Source of the DNA: CAIQJJ01 sp964606085
GTDB taxonomy: Bacteria > Chloroflexota > Anaerolineae > Anaerolineales > UBA4823
Assembly: GCA_964606085.1 (NCBI GenBank)
Contig: CAZSFD010000111.1
Span: 1 to 13,406 of the forward strand
Direction of reading: 5' to 3'
Length of the DNA: 13,406 bases
The position numbers and the translations under genes were made by a program. The notes under the pieces were generated by a model. It was not told where the DNA came from and ran no database searches. It saw only the letters and a program-made list of their open reading frames with translations. This document shows, piece by piece, positions 7,479 to 13,406 of this stretch. How positions within the stretch are numbered: position 1 is the stretch's first letter; each line of letters starts with the position of its first letter.

Positions 7479-7528
7479 GCCCAACAAAAGAGCGGAGATG
7501 CACAAGCATCTCCGCTCTTTTGTTGGGC
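7479..7528. terminator. Bidirectional rho-independent terminator
   Basis: Bases 7479-7501 and 7506-7528 are perfect reverse complements (23 bp) around the 4-base loop ACAA. The core AGAGCGGAGATGC is flanked by AAAA on the left and TTTT on the right. RNA from either strand therefore forms a G+C-rich hairpin followed by a short U run. It sits between the end of the comEA-like gene (+ strand) and the end of the metallopeptidase (- strand), as expected for a shared terminator of convergent units. Confidence 0.9.
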
Positions 7529-7611
7529 TATGCTGATGGGCCGCCCGGCGAACGCGCCTGTTTGGCGACGGCGCACAGGCGGCATTGATATCTTCATCAT
7601 GCCTGGGTGGC

Positions 7612-10569
7612 CTAATCCTCCTGGCGAAGGATCACCGGCAGATAAATTTGCCACGAGGGGGCGGGCGGTGGGGTGGTGAAGCGCCACCATGCGCCACCGT
7701 TGGCCTGGGTCACGCCGCTGGCGTTATGGGCCTGCACGTGCCAGTAGTAGGTGGCGGCGGTATCCAGGTCGGGCAGGGCTGCGCTGGTTTGGGTGCTGGT
7801 CAGCCAGGTGGTGTCGCACAGGTCGTTGTCGGTGGTGTCGTAGCAGTAGGCGTAGGTTTCGACGCCCGTGCTGGCGGCCCAGGTGAGGCTGATCGGCAGG
7901 GCGAGGTCATTGGCGCCATCAGCGGGGCTGAGCTTGCCGAAAGCGGCTGGCGGGGCCAGTTGGGTGGTGAATTGCCACCACTCGCCCGCATCGGCGGCGG
8001 TGGCGGTGACGTCGTTGGTGGCGTGTACCTGCCAGAAGTAATCGGTGGCGTAGCTCAGGCTGATGGGCAGTGTGACAGTGATCTGCCCGCTGGTGGTGAT
8101 CCAGGTGCTGTCGCACAGGTCGTTATCGAGGGTGTCGAGGCAGTAGGTGTAGCCACTGGCGCCGCGGCTGGGCTGCCAGGCCAGGGTGGGCGTGAGGGCG
8201 ACGCCCGCGGCCAGGTTGGCGGGGGTGGTTTTGCCAAAGGCCGCCGGAGGGGCAATTTGGGTGCTGAATTGCCACCATTCACCGCCATCGGCGGTGGTGC
8301 TGCCATCTTCGTTGACGGCGCGCGCCTGCCAGAAGTAGGTGACGCCGCTGGATAGCACGGGCGGGTTGACGCTGGTTTGCAGCGTGGCGCTGATCCAGGT
8401 TGTATCGCACAGGTCGTTGTCGGTGGTGTCGAGGCAGTATTCGTAGCCGGCGGCGAGATTGCTGGCCTGCCAGGAAAGGGTGGGCGCGGTGTGAACCTCT
8501 GTGGCCTGGTCTGCCGGGGCGATCTTGCCAAAGGCCGCCGGGGGTATGGGGTTATTCTGAATGATGAAGTTGATGTTGGAGATGTCGAAAAAGATGTTGT
8601 TGGCGCAGGCCACACGCACGCGGGCGCTGGCGGTGGGCCGGTTGGGAATGCTGACCAGCTCGCTGCCATCGTTGGGCGTGCCTTCGAGCAGGCTGATCGG
8701 GTAGGTGTAGCCGCCGTCGGTGGAGAGGGCGATGTTGACGCTGGTGCAGTTGACCGGCGCATCCTGTGTGTTGGCCACGTTCCAGGCTACTTCGTGCTGC
8801 GTGTGGCCGGGCCAGATGACGGCGGTGTTGGGGGCTGTGACGACGAATGGCCCGGCGTTGGCGGTGACGTTGAAGGCGATGGTATCGTAGGCCACGCCGC
8901 CCGCGCTGGGCGCGGTGTGGTTGTCGCGGGCCGTCAGGCGGAAGGTGAGGCCGCGCGTGTAGGTGGGCAGCAGTTCGCCGATGGTGAGCGTGTTGTTGAC
9001 GATGTCGCTCATCTTGGGGAAGGTGCGCGTGGGGCTGGCAACCGGCGAGAAGGCGCGGAAGATGGGCGCGTTGCCGCTGGGGTTGTTGGGTGAACCCGAA
9101 GGGCCGAGGTCGAATTGTTCCCACGAGAAGGTCAGCGGGTCGCCATCGGGGTCGCTGGCAGAACCGGTGAGGGTGAAGGGTGTGCCGATGGGAATGGTGA
9201 AGCCGCCGCTGCCCGCCTCGACGGTGGGTGGCTGGTTGCCGGTGCTGGTTTTGACGGCGCAGGCATCGCCGCTCTCGATGTCGGTGGTGAAGGCGACGAT
9301 TTCGTCGAAGCTGATGGTGTGGAAGTCGTCATCGCTGTGCGGCTGGAGGTTATCGGCGCCGCAAATGCCGGCATAGCCCATGATGGTGGAGGCGCTGCCC
9401 GGTTCGTAGGCGGTGCTGGCCCAGCGATTGCCGCCCCCGCACGCGCCGATGGTGCTGTTGAAGGTGTGGTTGGCGCCGAACTGATGGCCCATCTCGTGCG
9501 CCACGTAGTCCACATCGTAGGGGTCGCCCACCGGGCTGGGCATGCCGGTAACGCCGCGGGCCTTCCAGCCGCTGGCGCAGGGCACTCCGATGTAAGCCAT
9601 GCCGCCGGCGCCGGTGCTGAAGGCGTGGCCGATGTCGTAATTGGCATCGCCGATCACGGAATCGAGCTTGGCCTGGTTTTCTGCCAGCATGGGATAGCCA
9701 TCATCGTTGGTGTAGCCGTCGGTAGCCGGGTTGGTGAAGATGATCTGGTCGTTGCCGGCCACCAGCACCATGCGCACGGCCACCTCGCGTTCGTAGATGC
9801 CGGTGACGCGGTTGAGCGAGGTGACCACGGCTGCCAGCCCATCGGCCACCGTGCCACCGTGGAAGATGGTGTATTCACCCGTGGCGGCGATGGCGATGCG
9901 GTAGGTGCGCAAGGTGCCGCCGGTTGCGGCGGTGGGGCGCATCGGCGCGGCCGCCGGAGGCAGCCATTCACCCTCGCCCAGCGGCGCGTACTCGCGGAAG
10001 GTTTCGCCAGCGGGGGGCAGGTAATCGCGGCGGAAATAGCTGATGTAGTGCTGCGTGTCGCCGCGGCGGTAGGGGTCTACGAACACCGAGCCGCCGGTGG
10101 CGAGGATCATGGCGTGGAAGCCGGCGGGGGTGTGATCGAGGACGGCGAAGGCGGTGGGGTCTTCGATGCCGATGGCGCGGTAGGTGGTGATGGCGGGGTA
10201 ACGCGCCGCCAGGGGTGCTTCCATCAGGGCCACTTTCACCACGCGAAAACGCTGGTAGCCGCCATCGGGCATGGGCAGGCTGATTTCAGCCGGGCTGGCC
10301 GTGGCTTCGGGCGTGTTTTCGGCTGGGGCCAGGCGCAGGGCGGCCAGCATGGCGGGTTCGTCCAGGCGCAGGGTGCGATACTGCTGCGGCACAATCCAGC
10401 GCTGCGAAGGCCCGCGCAGCGCCGTCTCGTTGACCTCCTGCCACAGGCCGTCGGGCGAGTGCGCCCCCAAGGGGCTGGCTGCGGCGCTGAAAGGGTTATG
10501 GGCCAGCGCACCGGCCAGCAAGATCAGCAGGCCGATGGCAAAGACGATGAGGATGTGTTTGGTTTTCAT
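7612..10569 (-). CDS. Secreted reprolysin-like (M12B-type) zinc metallopeptidase with PKD/Ig and FN3-like repeats
   Basis: The chosen ATG (10567-10569) gives 985 residues and exposes a clear signal peptide (MKTKHILIVFAIGLLILLAG, cleavage somewhere around 24-32). The 51 residues upstream in the same frame look like non-coding translation. A propeptide covers about 33-215. The catalytic domain (about 218-440) has the zinc site HEMGHQFGANHTF (His358, Glu359, His362, His368) and a Met-turn STIMGYAG with Met397, the metzincin signature. A PKD/Ig-like domain follows at about 447-568 (SASDPDGDPLTFSWEQ), then a second beta domain at about 573-670 of a kind often seen after such proteases (TPNDGSELVSIPN). 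Three FN3-like repeats (676-966) and a tail ending IYLPVILRQED close the protein. It should degrade extracellular protein or be held at the surface. The gene is monocistronic or first in its unit, and converges on the left-hand gene run. Substrate and activation mechanism are not visible. Confidence 0.93.
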   Translation of the reverse strand: MKTKHILIVFAIGLLILLAGALAHNPFSAAASPLGAHSPDGLWQEVNETALRGPSQRWIVPQQYRTLRLDEPAMLAALRLAPAENTPEATASPAEISLPMPDGGYQRFRVVKVALMEAPLAARYPAITTYRAIGIEDPTAFAVLDHTPAGFHAMILATGGSVFVDPYRRGDTQHYISYFRRDYLPPAGETFREYAPLGEGEWLPPAAAPMRPTAATGGTLRTYRIAIAATGEYTIFHGGTVADGLAAVVTSLNRVTGIYEREVAVRMVLVAGNDQIIFTNPATDGYTNDDGYPMLAENQAKLDSVIGDANYDIGHAFSTGAGGMAYIGVPCASGWKARGVTGMPSPVGDPYDVDYVAHEMGHQFGANHTFNSTIGACGGGNRWASTAYEPGSASTIMGYAGICGADNLQPHSDDDFHTISFDEIVAFTTDIESGDACAVKTSTGNQPPTVEAGSGGFTIPIGTPFTLTGSASDPDGDPLTFSWEQFDLGPSGSPNNPSGNAPIFRAFSPVASPTRTFPKMSDIVNNTLTIGELLPTYTRGLTFRLTARDNHTAPSAGGVAYDTIAFNVTANAGPFVVTAPNTAVIWPGHTQHEVAWNVANTQDAPVNCTSVNIALSTDGGYTYPISLLEGTPNDGSELVSIPNRPTASARVRVACANNIFFDISNINFIIQNNPIPPAAFGKIAPADQATEVHTAPTLSWQASNLAAGYEYCLDTTDNDLCDTTWISATLQTSVNPPVLSSGVTYFWQARAVNEDGSTTADGGEWWQFSTQIAPPAAFGKTTPANLAAGVALTPTLAWQPSRGASGYTYCLDTLDNDLCDSTWITTSGQITVTLPISLSYATDYFWQVHATNDVTATAADAGEWWQFTTQLAPPAAFGKLSPADGANDLALPISLTWAASTGVETYAYCYDTTDNDLCDTTWLTSTQTSAALPDLDTAATYYWHVQAHNASGVTQANGGAWWRFTTPPPAPSWQIYLPVILRQED
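7672..8544 (-). repeat. Three tandem FN3-like domain repeats in the metallopeptidase
   Basis: The repeat units are about 8251-8544, 7954-8250 and 7672-7953 (98, 99 and about 94 codons). Each starts PPAAFGK and contains a Y-C-(L/Y)-D-T-x-D-N-D-L-C-D-x-T-W block, a Y-F/Y-W-Q/H-V/A-x-A strand and a GGEWWQF-type end. Two units share an identical 27-base stretch (7814-7840 and 8405-8431); the middle unit matches it at 24 of 27 positions (8111-8137). The spacing of 297 and 294 bases marks duplication in whole-domain steps. Confidence 0.92.
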
Positions 10570-10575
10570 GTCATG

Positions 10576-10580
10576 TTCCT
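10576..10580 (-). promoter_or_regulatory. Shine-Dalgarno of the metallopeptidase
   Basis: On the minus strand AGGAA lies six bases before the ATG at 10569. It settles the start in favour of the codon that begins the signal peptide. A nearer out-of-frame ATG at 10574-10572 lies between the two and would be a decoy. Confidence 0.65.
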
Positions 10581-10609
10581 GTTGAGATGAGTGGATGCGA
10601 ATGGGGTGA

Positions 10610-10637
10610 ATTGTAGCAGGGTTTGAATATCCCCCAA
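10610..10637 (-). promoter_or_regulatory. Candidate sigma-70-type promoter for the metallopeptidase
   Basis: On the minus strand TACAAT (10615-10610) matches the -10 consensus at five of six bases. TTGGGG (10637-10632) lies 16 bases upstream but matches the -35 box at only about three positions. The predicted 5' leader is about 35 bases. The whole gap 10570-10777 holds nothing else convincing: no small ORF, and no clear terminator for the GH43 gene. Confidence 0.45.
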
Positions 10638-10777
10638 GGATACTCGTTTCTTGCAAGGAATACCACCCCCTTCTGGCCGTAGACCCTGTTGCGCTGTCAG
10701 GCGGTGATTTGTCCCAGGTCAAACAGACCCGTGCAGCATGGCTTATCCCCCCTTGTGCGGGAATGCTCTGCCGCCGA

Positions 10778-11734
10778 TTAGGGCAGCGCGCTCAAATCCC
10801 ACGCATCAAGCCAGCTAATTTCGACTTTTTCACCCTTGAACTGAATTGGCAGCCAAACGTAGCGCGAATCGCTCAGGTTTTCTTTTTTCCACTGGTCGAA
10901 CATCGCAATGTACGCATCGGGTTTGCCTGCTACTGGCAGCACGAACGTGCTTTGCGCGTTGAAGGTGATCTCAGCCCCAGGCCCTGCGCAGGGATTACCC
11001 AGCACCTGCCACGGCCCGAATGGATGATCGGCTACGGCAATTTCGGCCTGATTGGGGTCCCATCCGGTGCAACCGGATGAAATGATGTAATACTTGCCCT
11101 GGCGCTTGAACACGGCAGGGGCTTCGCGGGATTGTTCAACAAAAGCATTGGCTTCGACCGTTGTCGCTTGTAAATAGTCGCTGGCGAGTTGGACGATATG
11201 CAAGGTTTTGTTCCATTCAGACGAGAAGAACAGATAGGCGCAGCCATCCTCATCCTGGAAGGCGGTCATGTCGCGGCTGTCGGCCCCATTGGGTTGGAGG
11301 CTGCCCAGGTAGCGGTATGGGCCGATAGGATGATCGCTGATGGCAATGCCGATGCGGGCGTAGGTGTAATTGGCCTGGTCTACATGGGTGAACAGAACAT
11401 ATTGCCCGGTTTGCGGGTTGCGCAGCACCTTGGGGCGTTCCAGCACTTTGGAAGGGTGGAGATCGTGAGTCGGGTCATCTGGCACGGCAGGCAGCACAAT
11501 GCCTTCGTTTTTCCAGTTATATAGGTCGGTGGAACTGTAACAGGAGATGCCAATGACATTCACGCGGTGCAGAAAACCTTGCGACGGGTCGAGGTTGGTG
11601 GGGGCATCTTTATTTTCGCCAAACCAGTAGTAGGTTCCGTTGTCGTAAAGAATGCCGCCGCCGTGCGCCTGAATAGGGTTGCCGTCGGTATCAAGCCAGA
11701 TTTGTCCGGGGAAGAAAGAAGTTTTCATGTGCAT
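10778..11734 (-). CDS. Glycoside hydrolase family 43, exo-beta-1,3-galactanase-like
   Basis: This 318-residue protein reads as a single five-bladed GH43 beta-propeller without signal peptide or carbohydrate-binding module. Diagnostic blocks are IQAHGGGILYDNGTYYWFGE (21-40), CYSSTDLYNWKNEG (65-78), VLERPKVLRNPQTGQYVLFT (97-116), IGPYRYLGSL, SRDMTAFQDEDGCAYLF and REAPAVFKRQGKYY (203-216). These match the exo-beta-1,3-galactanase branch (GH43_24 and relatives) as I remember it. Glu204 is the likely catalytic acid and Glu99 the pKa-tuning residue. In that branch the usual Asp base is missing and a Gln is proposed instead; Gln261 in NAQSTFV is a candidate. The exact sugar specificity is uncertain (galactan side chain or another galactoside). 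It follows two CUT1 permeases on the same strand, so it probably works on imported oligosaccharide in the cytoplasm. The start is ATG at 11734 or, two codons later, at 11728; no strong ribosome site distinguishes them. Confidence 0.85.
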   Translation of the reverse strand: MHMKTSFFPGQIWLDTDGNPIQAHGGGILYDNGTYYWFGENKDAPTNLDPSQGFLHRVNVIGISCYSSTDLYNWKNEGIVLPAVPDDPTHDLHPSKVLERPKVLRNPQTGQYVLFTHVDQANYTYARIGIAISDHPIGPYRYLGSLQPNGADSRDMTAFQDEDGCAYLFFSSEWNKTLHIVQLASDYLQATTVEANAFVEQSREAPAVFKRQGKYYIISSGCTGWDPNQAEIAVADHPFGPWQVLGNPCAGPGAEITFNAQSTFVLPVAGKPDAYIAMFDQWKKENLSDSRYVWLPIQFKGEKVEISWLDAWDLSALP

Positions 11735-11757
11735 TTAAGAGTCTCTGTGGTGCGATG

Positions 11758-11803
11758 GTTTGAAAGGAAAGCGCACATTGGCTTTCGCGCTATCCTTTCA
11801 AAC
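11758..11803 (-). other. Hairpin overlapping the permease stop codon
   Basis: Arms 11758-11774 and 11787-11803 are reverse complements at 16 of 17 positions, with a 12-base loop. On the minus strand the first arm contains the last codons and TAG stop (11792-11790) of the MalG-type permease, and the second lies 24 bases before the GH43 start. No U run follows, so it is not a classical terminator. It may partially attenuate or stabilise the transporter mRNA, setting a different level for the downstream glycosidase. Confidence 0.7.
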
Positions 11804-12671
11804 CTGTGGTAACGACACCCTTGAGGATATATTTTTGGGCAAAGAAGAAGACGATGATCAACGGCATGGCGTAGACGATATTGGCTGCCAGCGTCCAGGT
11901 GGTGTAGGGGTGGCCTTGCGGGTTGCGAAAGGCGTTGGCCATCAATACGGGTAGCAAGGTTTTATCGCTGCTCAGGTAAAGCACGGGGGTCAGGTAATCG
12001 GTCCACACCCCGTTGAAGGCGAAGATCATCACCGTAGCAATGACCGGCTTGGCATTGGGCAAGAAGATTTGGAAGAAAATGCGGAAAGGCCCACAGCCGT
12101 CTACTTCAGCAGCTTCTTCCAGTTCCCGCGGGAAGCCGAGGAAAAACTGCCGAAACAGGAAAATAAAAAACGAGTTGCCCCCCAGGGCGCCTAGAATCCA
12201 CGGCCAGTAGGTGTCGGTGAGATGCAGGCGTGAATAAACGATGAATTGGGGGATCAGTAAAACGATGCCCGGCACAATCAGCAGAGAAATGACCACCGAA
12301 AAGAGTTGCTTTTGGCCGGCCACGCGAAACCGGGCAAAAGCATAACCACACAACGCGCTGACAAAGGTACTCAAACTGGCGGTGGTGATGCCCAGGATAA
12401 AGGTGCGCCAGGCTACCACGGGAAATTCTGTTTTTGTCCAAATGTCAATGTAGTTGCTCCATTGCGGTACTTTGGGGAATAATTGCACCGGGTAGGTCAT
12501 ATATTCTGCATCTACCTTTAGGGAATTGATCAAAGCCCAAAAAACCGGCATCGCCAGAAAGATGGCCCCTGCAACCAGGATGAAATACCCCATGAACAAG
12601 GCTGCCCGTTTGGCGTAATAGCCCTCGCCGCGCGCCGGCTGTGATTTTGCCCAAGTGGTGAGTGTATTCAT
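11790..12671 (-). CDS. Carbohydrate ABC transporter permease, MalG type (CUT1)
   Basis: This 293-residue protein has the normal length for MalG-like permeases. About six membrane segments are visible: near 24-45, 92-112, 123-145, 155-176, 208-228 and 262-282. The cytoplasmic EAA loop, which docks on the ATPase, reads LEEAAEVDGCGPFRIFFQIF followed by LPNAKP at about 184-209; it keeps the E-A-A-x-x-D-G core and the I-x-L-P end. The C-terminus GVVTTGLKG matches the usual TAGAVKG ending. It forms a heterodimeric channel with the upstream MalF-type subunit. The ATPase is not in the window; CUT1 systems often use a shared MsmK-like ATPase. A Shine-Dalgarno AAAGGG (12685-12680) is eight bases before the ATG, inside the end of the neighbouring gene, and the gap between the two is three bases. 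The sugar is not deducible from the permease itself; the GH43 neighbour suggests a galactose-containing oligosaccharide. Confidence 0.94.
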   Translation of the reverse strand: MNTLTTWAKSQPARGEGYYAKRAALFMGYFILVAGAIFLAMPVFWALINSLKVDAEYMTYPVQLFPKVPQWSNYIDIWTKTEFPVVAWRTFILGITTASLSTFVSALCGYAFARFRVAGQKQLFSVVISLLIVPGIVLLIPQFIVYSRLHLTDTYWPWILGALGGNSFFIFLFRQFFLGFPRELEEAAEVDGCGPFRIFFQIFLPNAKPVIATVMIFAFNGVWTDYLTPVLYLSSDKTLLPVLMANAFRNPQGHPYTTWTLAANIVYAMPLIIVFFFAQKYILKGVVTTGLKG

Positions 12672-12674
12672 AAC

Positions 12675-13406
12675 CTATGCCCTTTCACTGCTATCGCCAG
12701 AATCGCCGCTATAGACCCAAAATTTGGATGACCAAAAAATTAGAGCGGTCAATGCGATCACGCCAATGAACAAAAGCCACAATAACGCCGTGCCATAACC
12801 ATAGCGCTGGCTGGAAAAAATCTGCCGATAAACGTGAATCATGTACAGGTAAATAGCGCGTGGCGGCACCGAAGTTGTTCCCGCACCAATCTGGCTGACG
12901 ATAAGCGGCAAGGTCAACTGCTGGAAGGAGCCAATCAGCCCCATGATCAGTTGAAAGAAGATCACGGGGGTCATTAGCGGCCAGGTGATATAGCGGAAAA
13001 CGTGAAAAGCATTGGCGCCGTCAATGCGTGCCGCTTCGACCAATTCATCGGGAATATCTTGCAGCCCAGCCAGAAAGATGATCATGCCGCCCCCCAGGCC
13101 GCCCCACACGGCAATGGCTGTCATCCCAAAGAGCGCATAATCAGACATCCAGCCAATCGCCGTGCCTGGCCGGAAAATGCTGATGAATTCGTTGAGCAGG
13201 CCAAAATTGCGGTCGAGGATGATGCGCCACGCCGTGATGGCGGCTACAACCGGAATGACGCTTGGCAGGTAATAGACCACCCGAAAGAGGTCACGCCCGC
13301 GTACGTTTTGGTTCAAAATAAGCGCGGTCAGGAACGATAGTCCCATCCACAAAGGCAGATTGAGCAAACCCCATAACACGGTGCGCCCCAGCGAAAAGAG
13401 GACATC
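12675..13406 (-). CDS. Carbohydrate ABC transporter permease, MalF type (CUT1), 5' end outside window
   Basis: 243 codons are visible and the frame stays open to the right edge (first residues DVLFSLGRTVLWG), so the GTG at 13379 is not a real start. Family members are about 290-320 residues, so roughly 50-70 N-terminal residues, including the first membrane segment, are missing. The visible part has LALILNQ-like helix ends, RGRDLFRVVYYLPSVIP (the typical RG-FR-L-FLP-V-P signature) and an EAA loop, LVEAARIDGANAFHVFRYIT followed by WPLMTP. Several further membrane segments are present. The tail SGDSGDSSERA is short and hydrophilic. The protein pairs with the MalG-type subunit encoded three bases downstream. 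The solute-binding protein gene is expected to precede it beyond the edge. Confidence 0.93.
   Translation of the reverse strand, partial: DVLFSLGRTVLWGLLNLPLWMGLSFLTALILNQNVRGRDLFRVVYYLPSVIPVVAAITAWRIILDRNFGLLNEFISIFRPGTAIGWMSDYALFGMTAIAVWGGLGGGMIIFLAGLQDIPDELVEAARIDGANAFHVFRYITWPLMTPVIFFQLIMGLIGSFQQLTLPLIVSQIGAGTTSVPPRAIYLYMIHVYRQIFSSQRYGYGTALLWLLFIGVIALTALIFWSSKFWVYSGDSGDSSERA

Noticed and set aside
7555..7581. 7-bp stem (CGCCTGT/ACAGGCG) with 13-base loop after the protease gene
   Set aside because: It is short, with no U run on either strand, beside a much stronger terminator. It is probably chance in G+C-rich DNA.
7672..8544. Regular ~295-base repeats as a CRISPR or DNA-level array
   Set aside because: The period equals one protein domain, the frame is kept, and identity is limited to conserved protein blocks. 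These are tandem FN3-like modules.
9115..10590. 491-codon open frame on the + strand opposite the metallopeptidase
   Set aside because: It is Gly/Ala/Val/His-rich without domain motifs. It is the expected antisense shadow of a G+C-rich coding region, while the minus strand has the zinc site, Met-turn and signal peptide.
10570..10722. 51-residue upstream extension of the metallopeptidase
   Set aside because: It would bury the signal peptide, contains the candidate promoter and Shine-Dalgarno, and shows no protein-like pattern.
10768..10786. 5-bp stem near the GH43 stop as a terminator
   Set aside because: The stem is too short and no U tract follows on the minus strand.

Overview
The window looks like a chromosomal piece of a G+C-rich bacterium, most likely a member of the Chloroflexota (Anaerolineae-like). 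The basis is recall of family patterns, not a search. Three features point there: a large secreted protease ending in a YLPVILR-type tail after FN3-like modules, a multi-spanning membrane sensor whose C-terminus is an LYRKQRVAIEAVA helical module, and lipid-anchor-free surface proteins with Thr/Pro-rich linkers. None is proof of the lineage.

Region 1 (4-75) is a complete tRNA-Gly(UCC) gene.

Region 2 (160-7469, + strand) is a tight run of seven genes that is probably one or two transcription units. They are a PucR-type regulator, a trimeric 6-oxopurine nucleoside phosphorylase, a two-TM protein with an extracellular Ig-like domain, a GNAT acetyltransferase, a nine-TM sensor with GAF-like and HTH-like parts, a triple-S1-domain RNA-binding protein, and a ComEA-like DNA-binding protein. 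Gaps are 12, 23, 3, 4 and 42 bases, and the last pair overlaps by four bases (ATGA). The PucR regulator beside a purine phosphorylase suggests local control of purine salvage or catabolism. The rest of the run has no single obvious theme. A perfect 23-bp inverted repeat with a 4-base loop (7479-7528) closes the run and can work in both directions, because the next gene converges on it.

Region 3 (7612-10569, - strand) is a 985-residue secreted reprolysin-like (M12B-type) zinc metallopeptidase. It has a signal peptide, a long propeptide, the HExxHxxGxxH site, a Met-turn, two Ig/PKD-like domains, three tandem FN3-like repeats and a short hydrophobic C-terminal tail. A candidate promoter and a good Shine-Dalgarno lie just upstream.

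Region 4 (10778-13406, - strand) is a carbohydrate utilisation operon that enters from beyond the right edge. It contains a MalF-type permease (5' end missing), a MalG-type permease, and a GH43 glycosidase resembling exo-beta-1,3-galactanases. A near-perfect hairpin overlaps the stop codon of the second permease. The likely logic is import of an oligosaccharide by a CUT1 ABC transporter, then cytoplasmic trimming by the GH43 enzyme, which has no signal peptide. The solute-binding protein would be expected just outside the window.

No insertion sequence, CRISPR array, phage gene or integrase was seen. No stretch over 300 bases lacks a gene; the longest gap is 10570-10777. The least familiar items are the sensor protein 3919-5868, the Ig-like membrane protein 2649-3338, and the C-terminal architecture of the protease.
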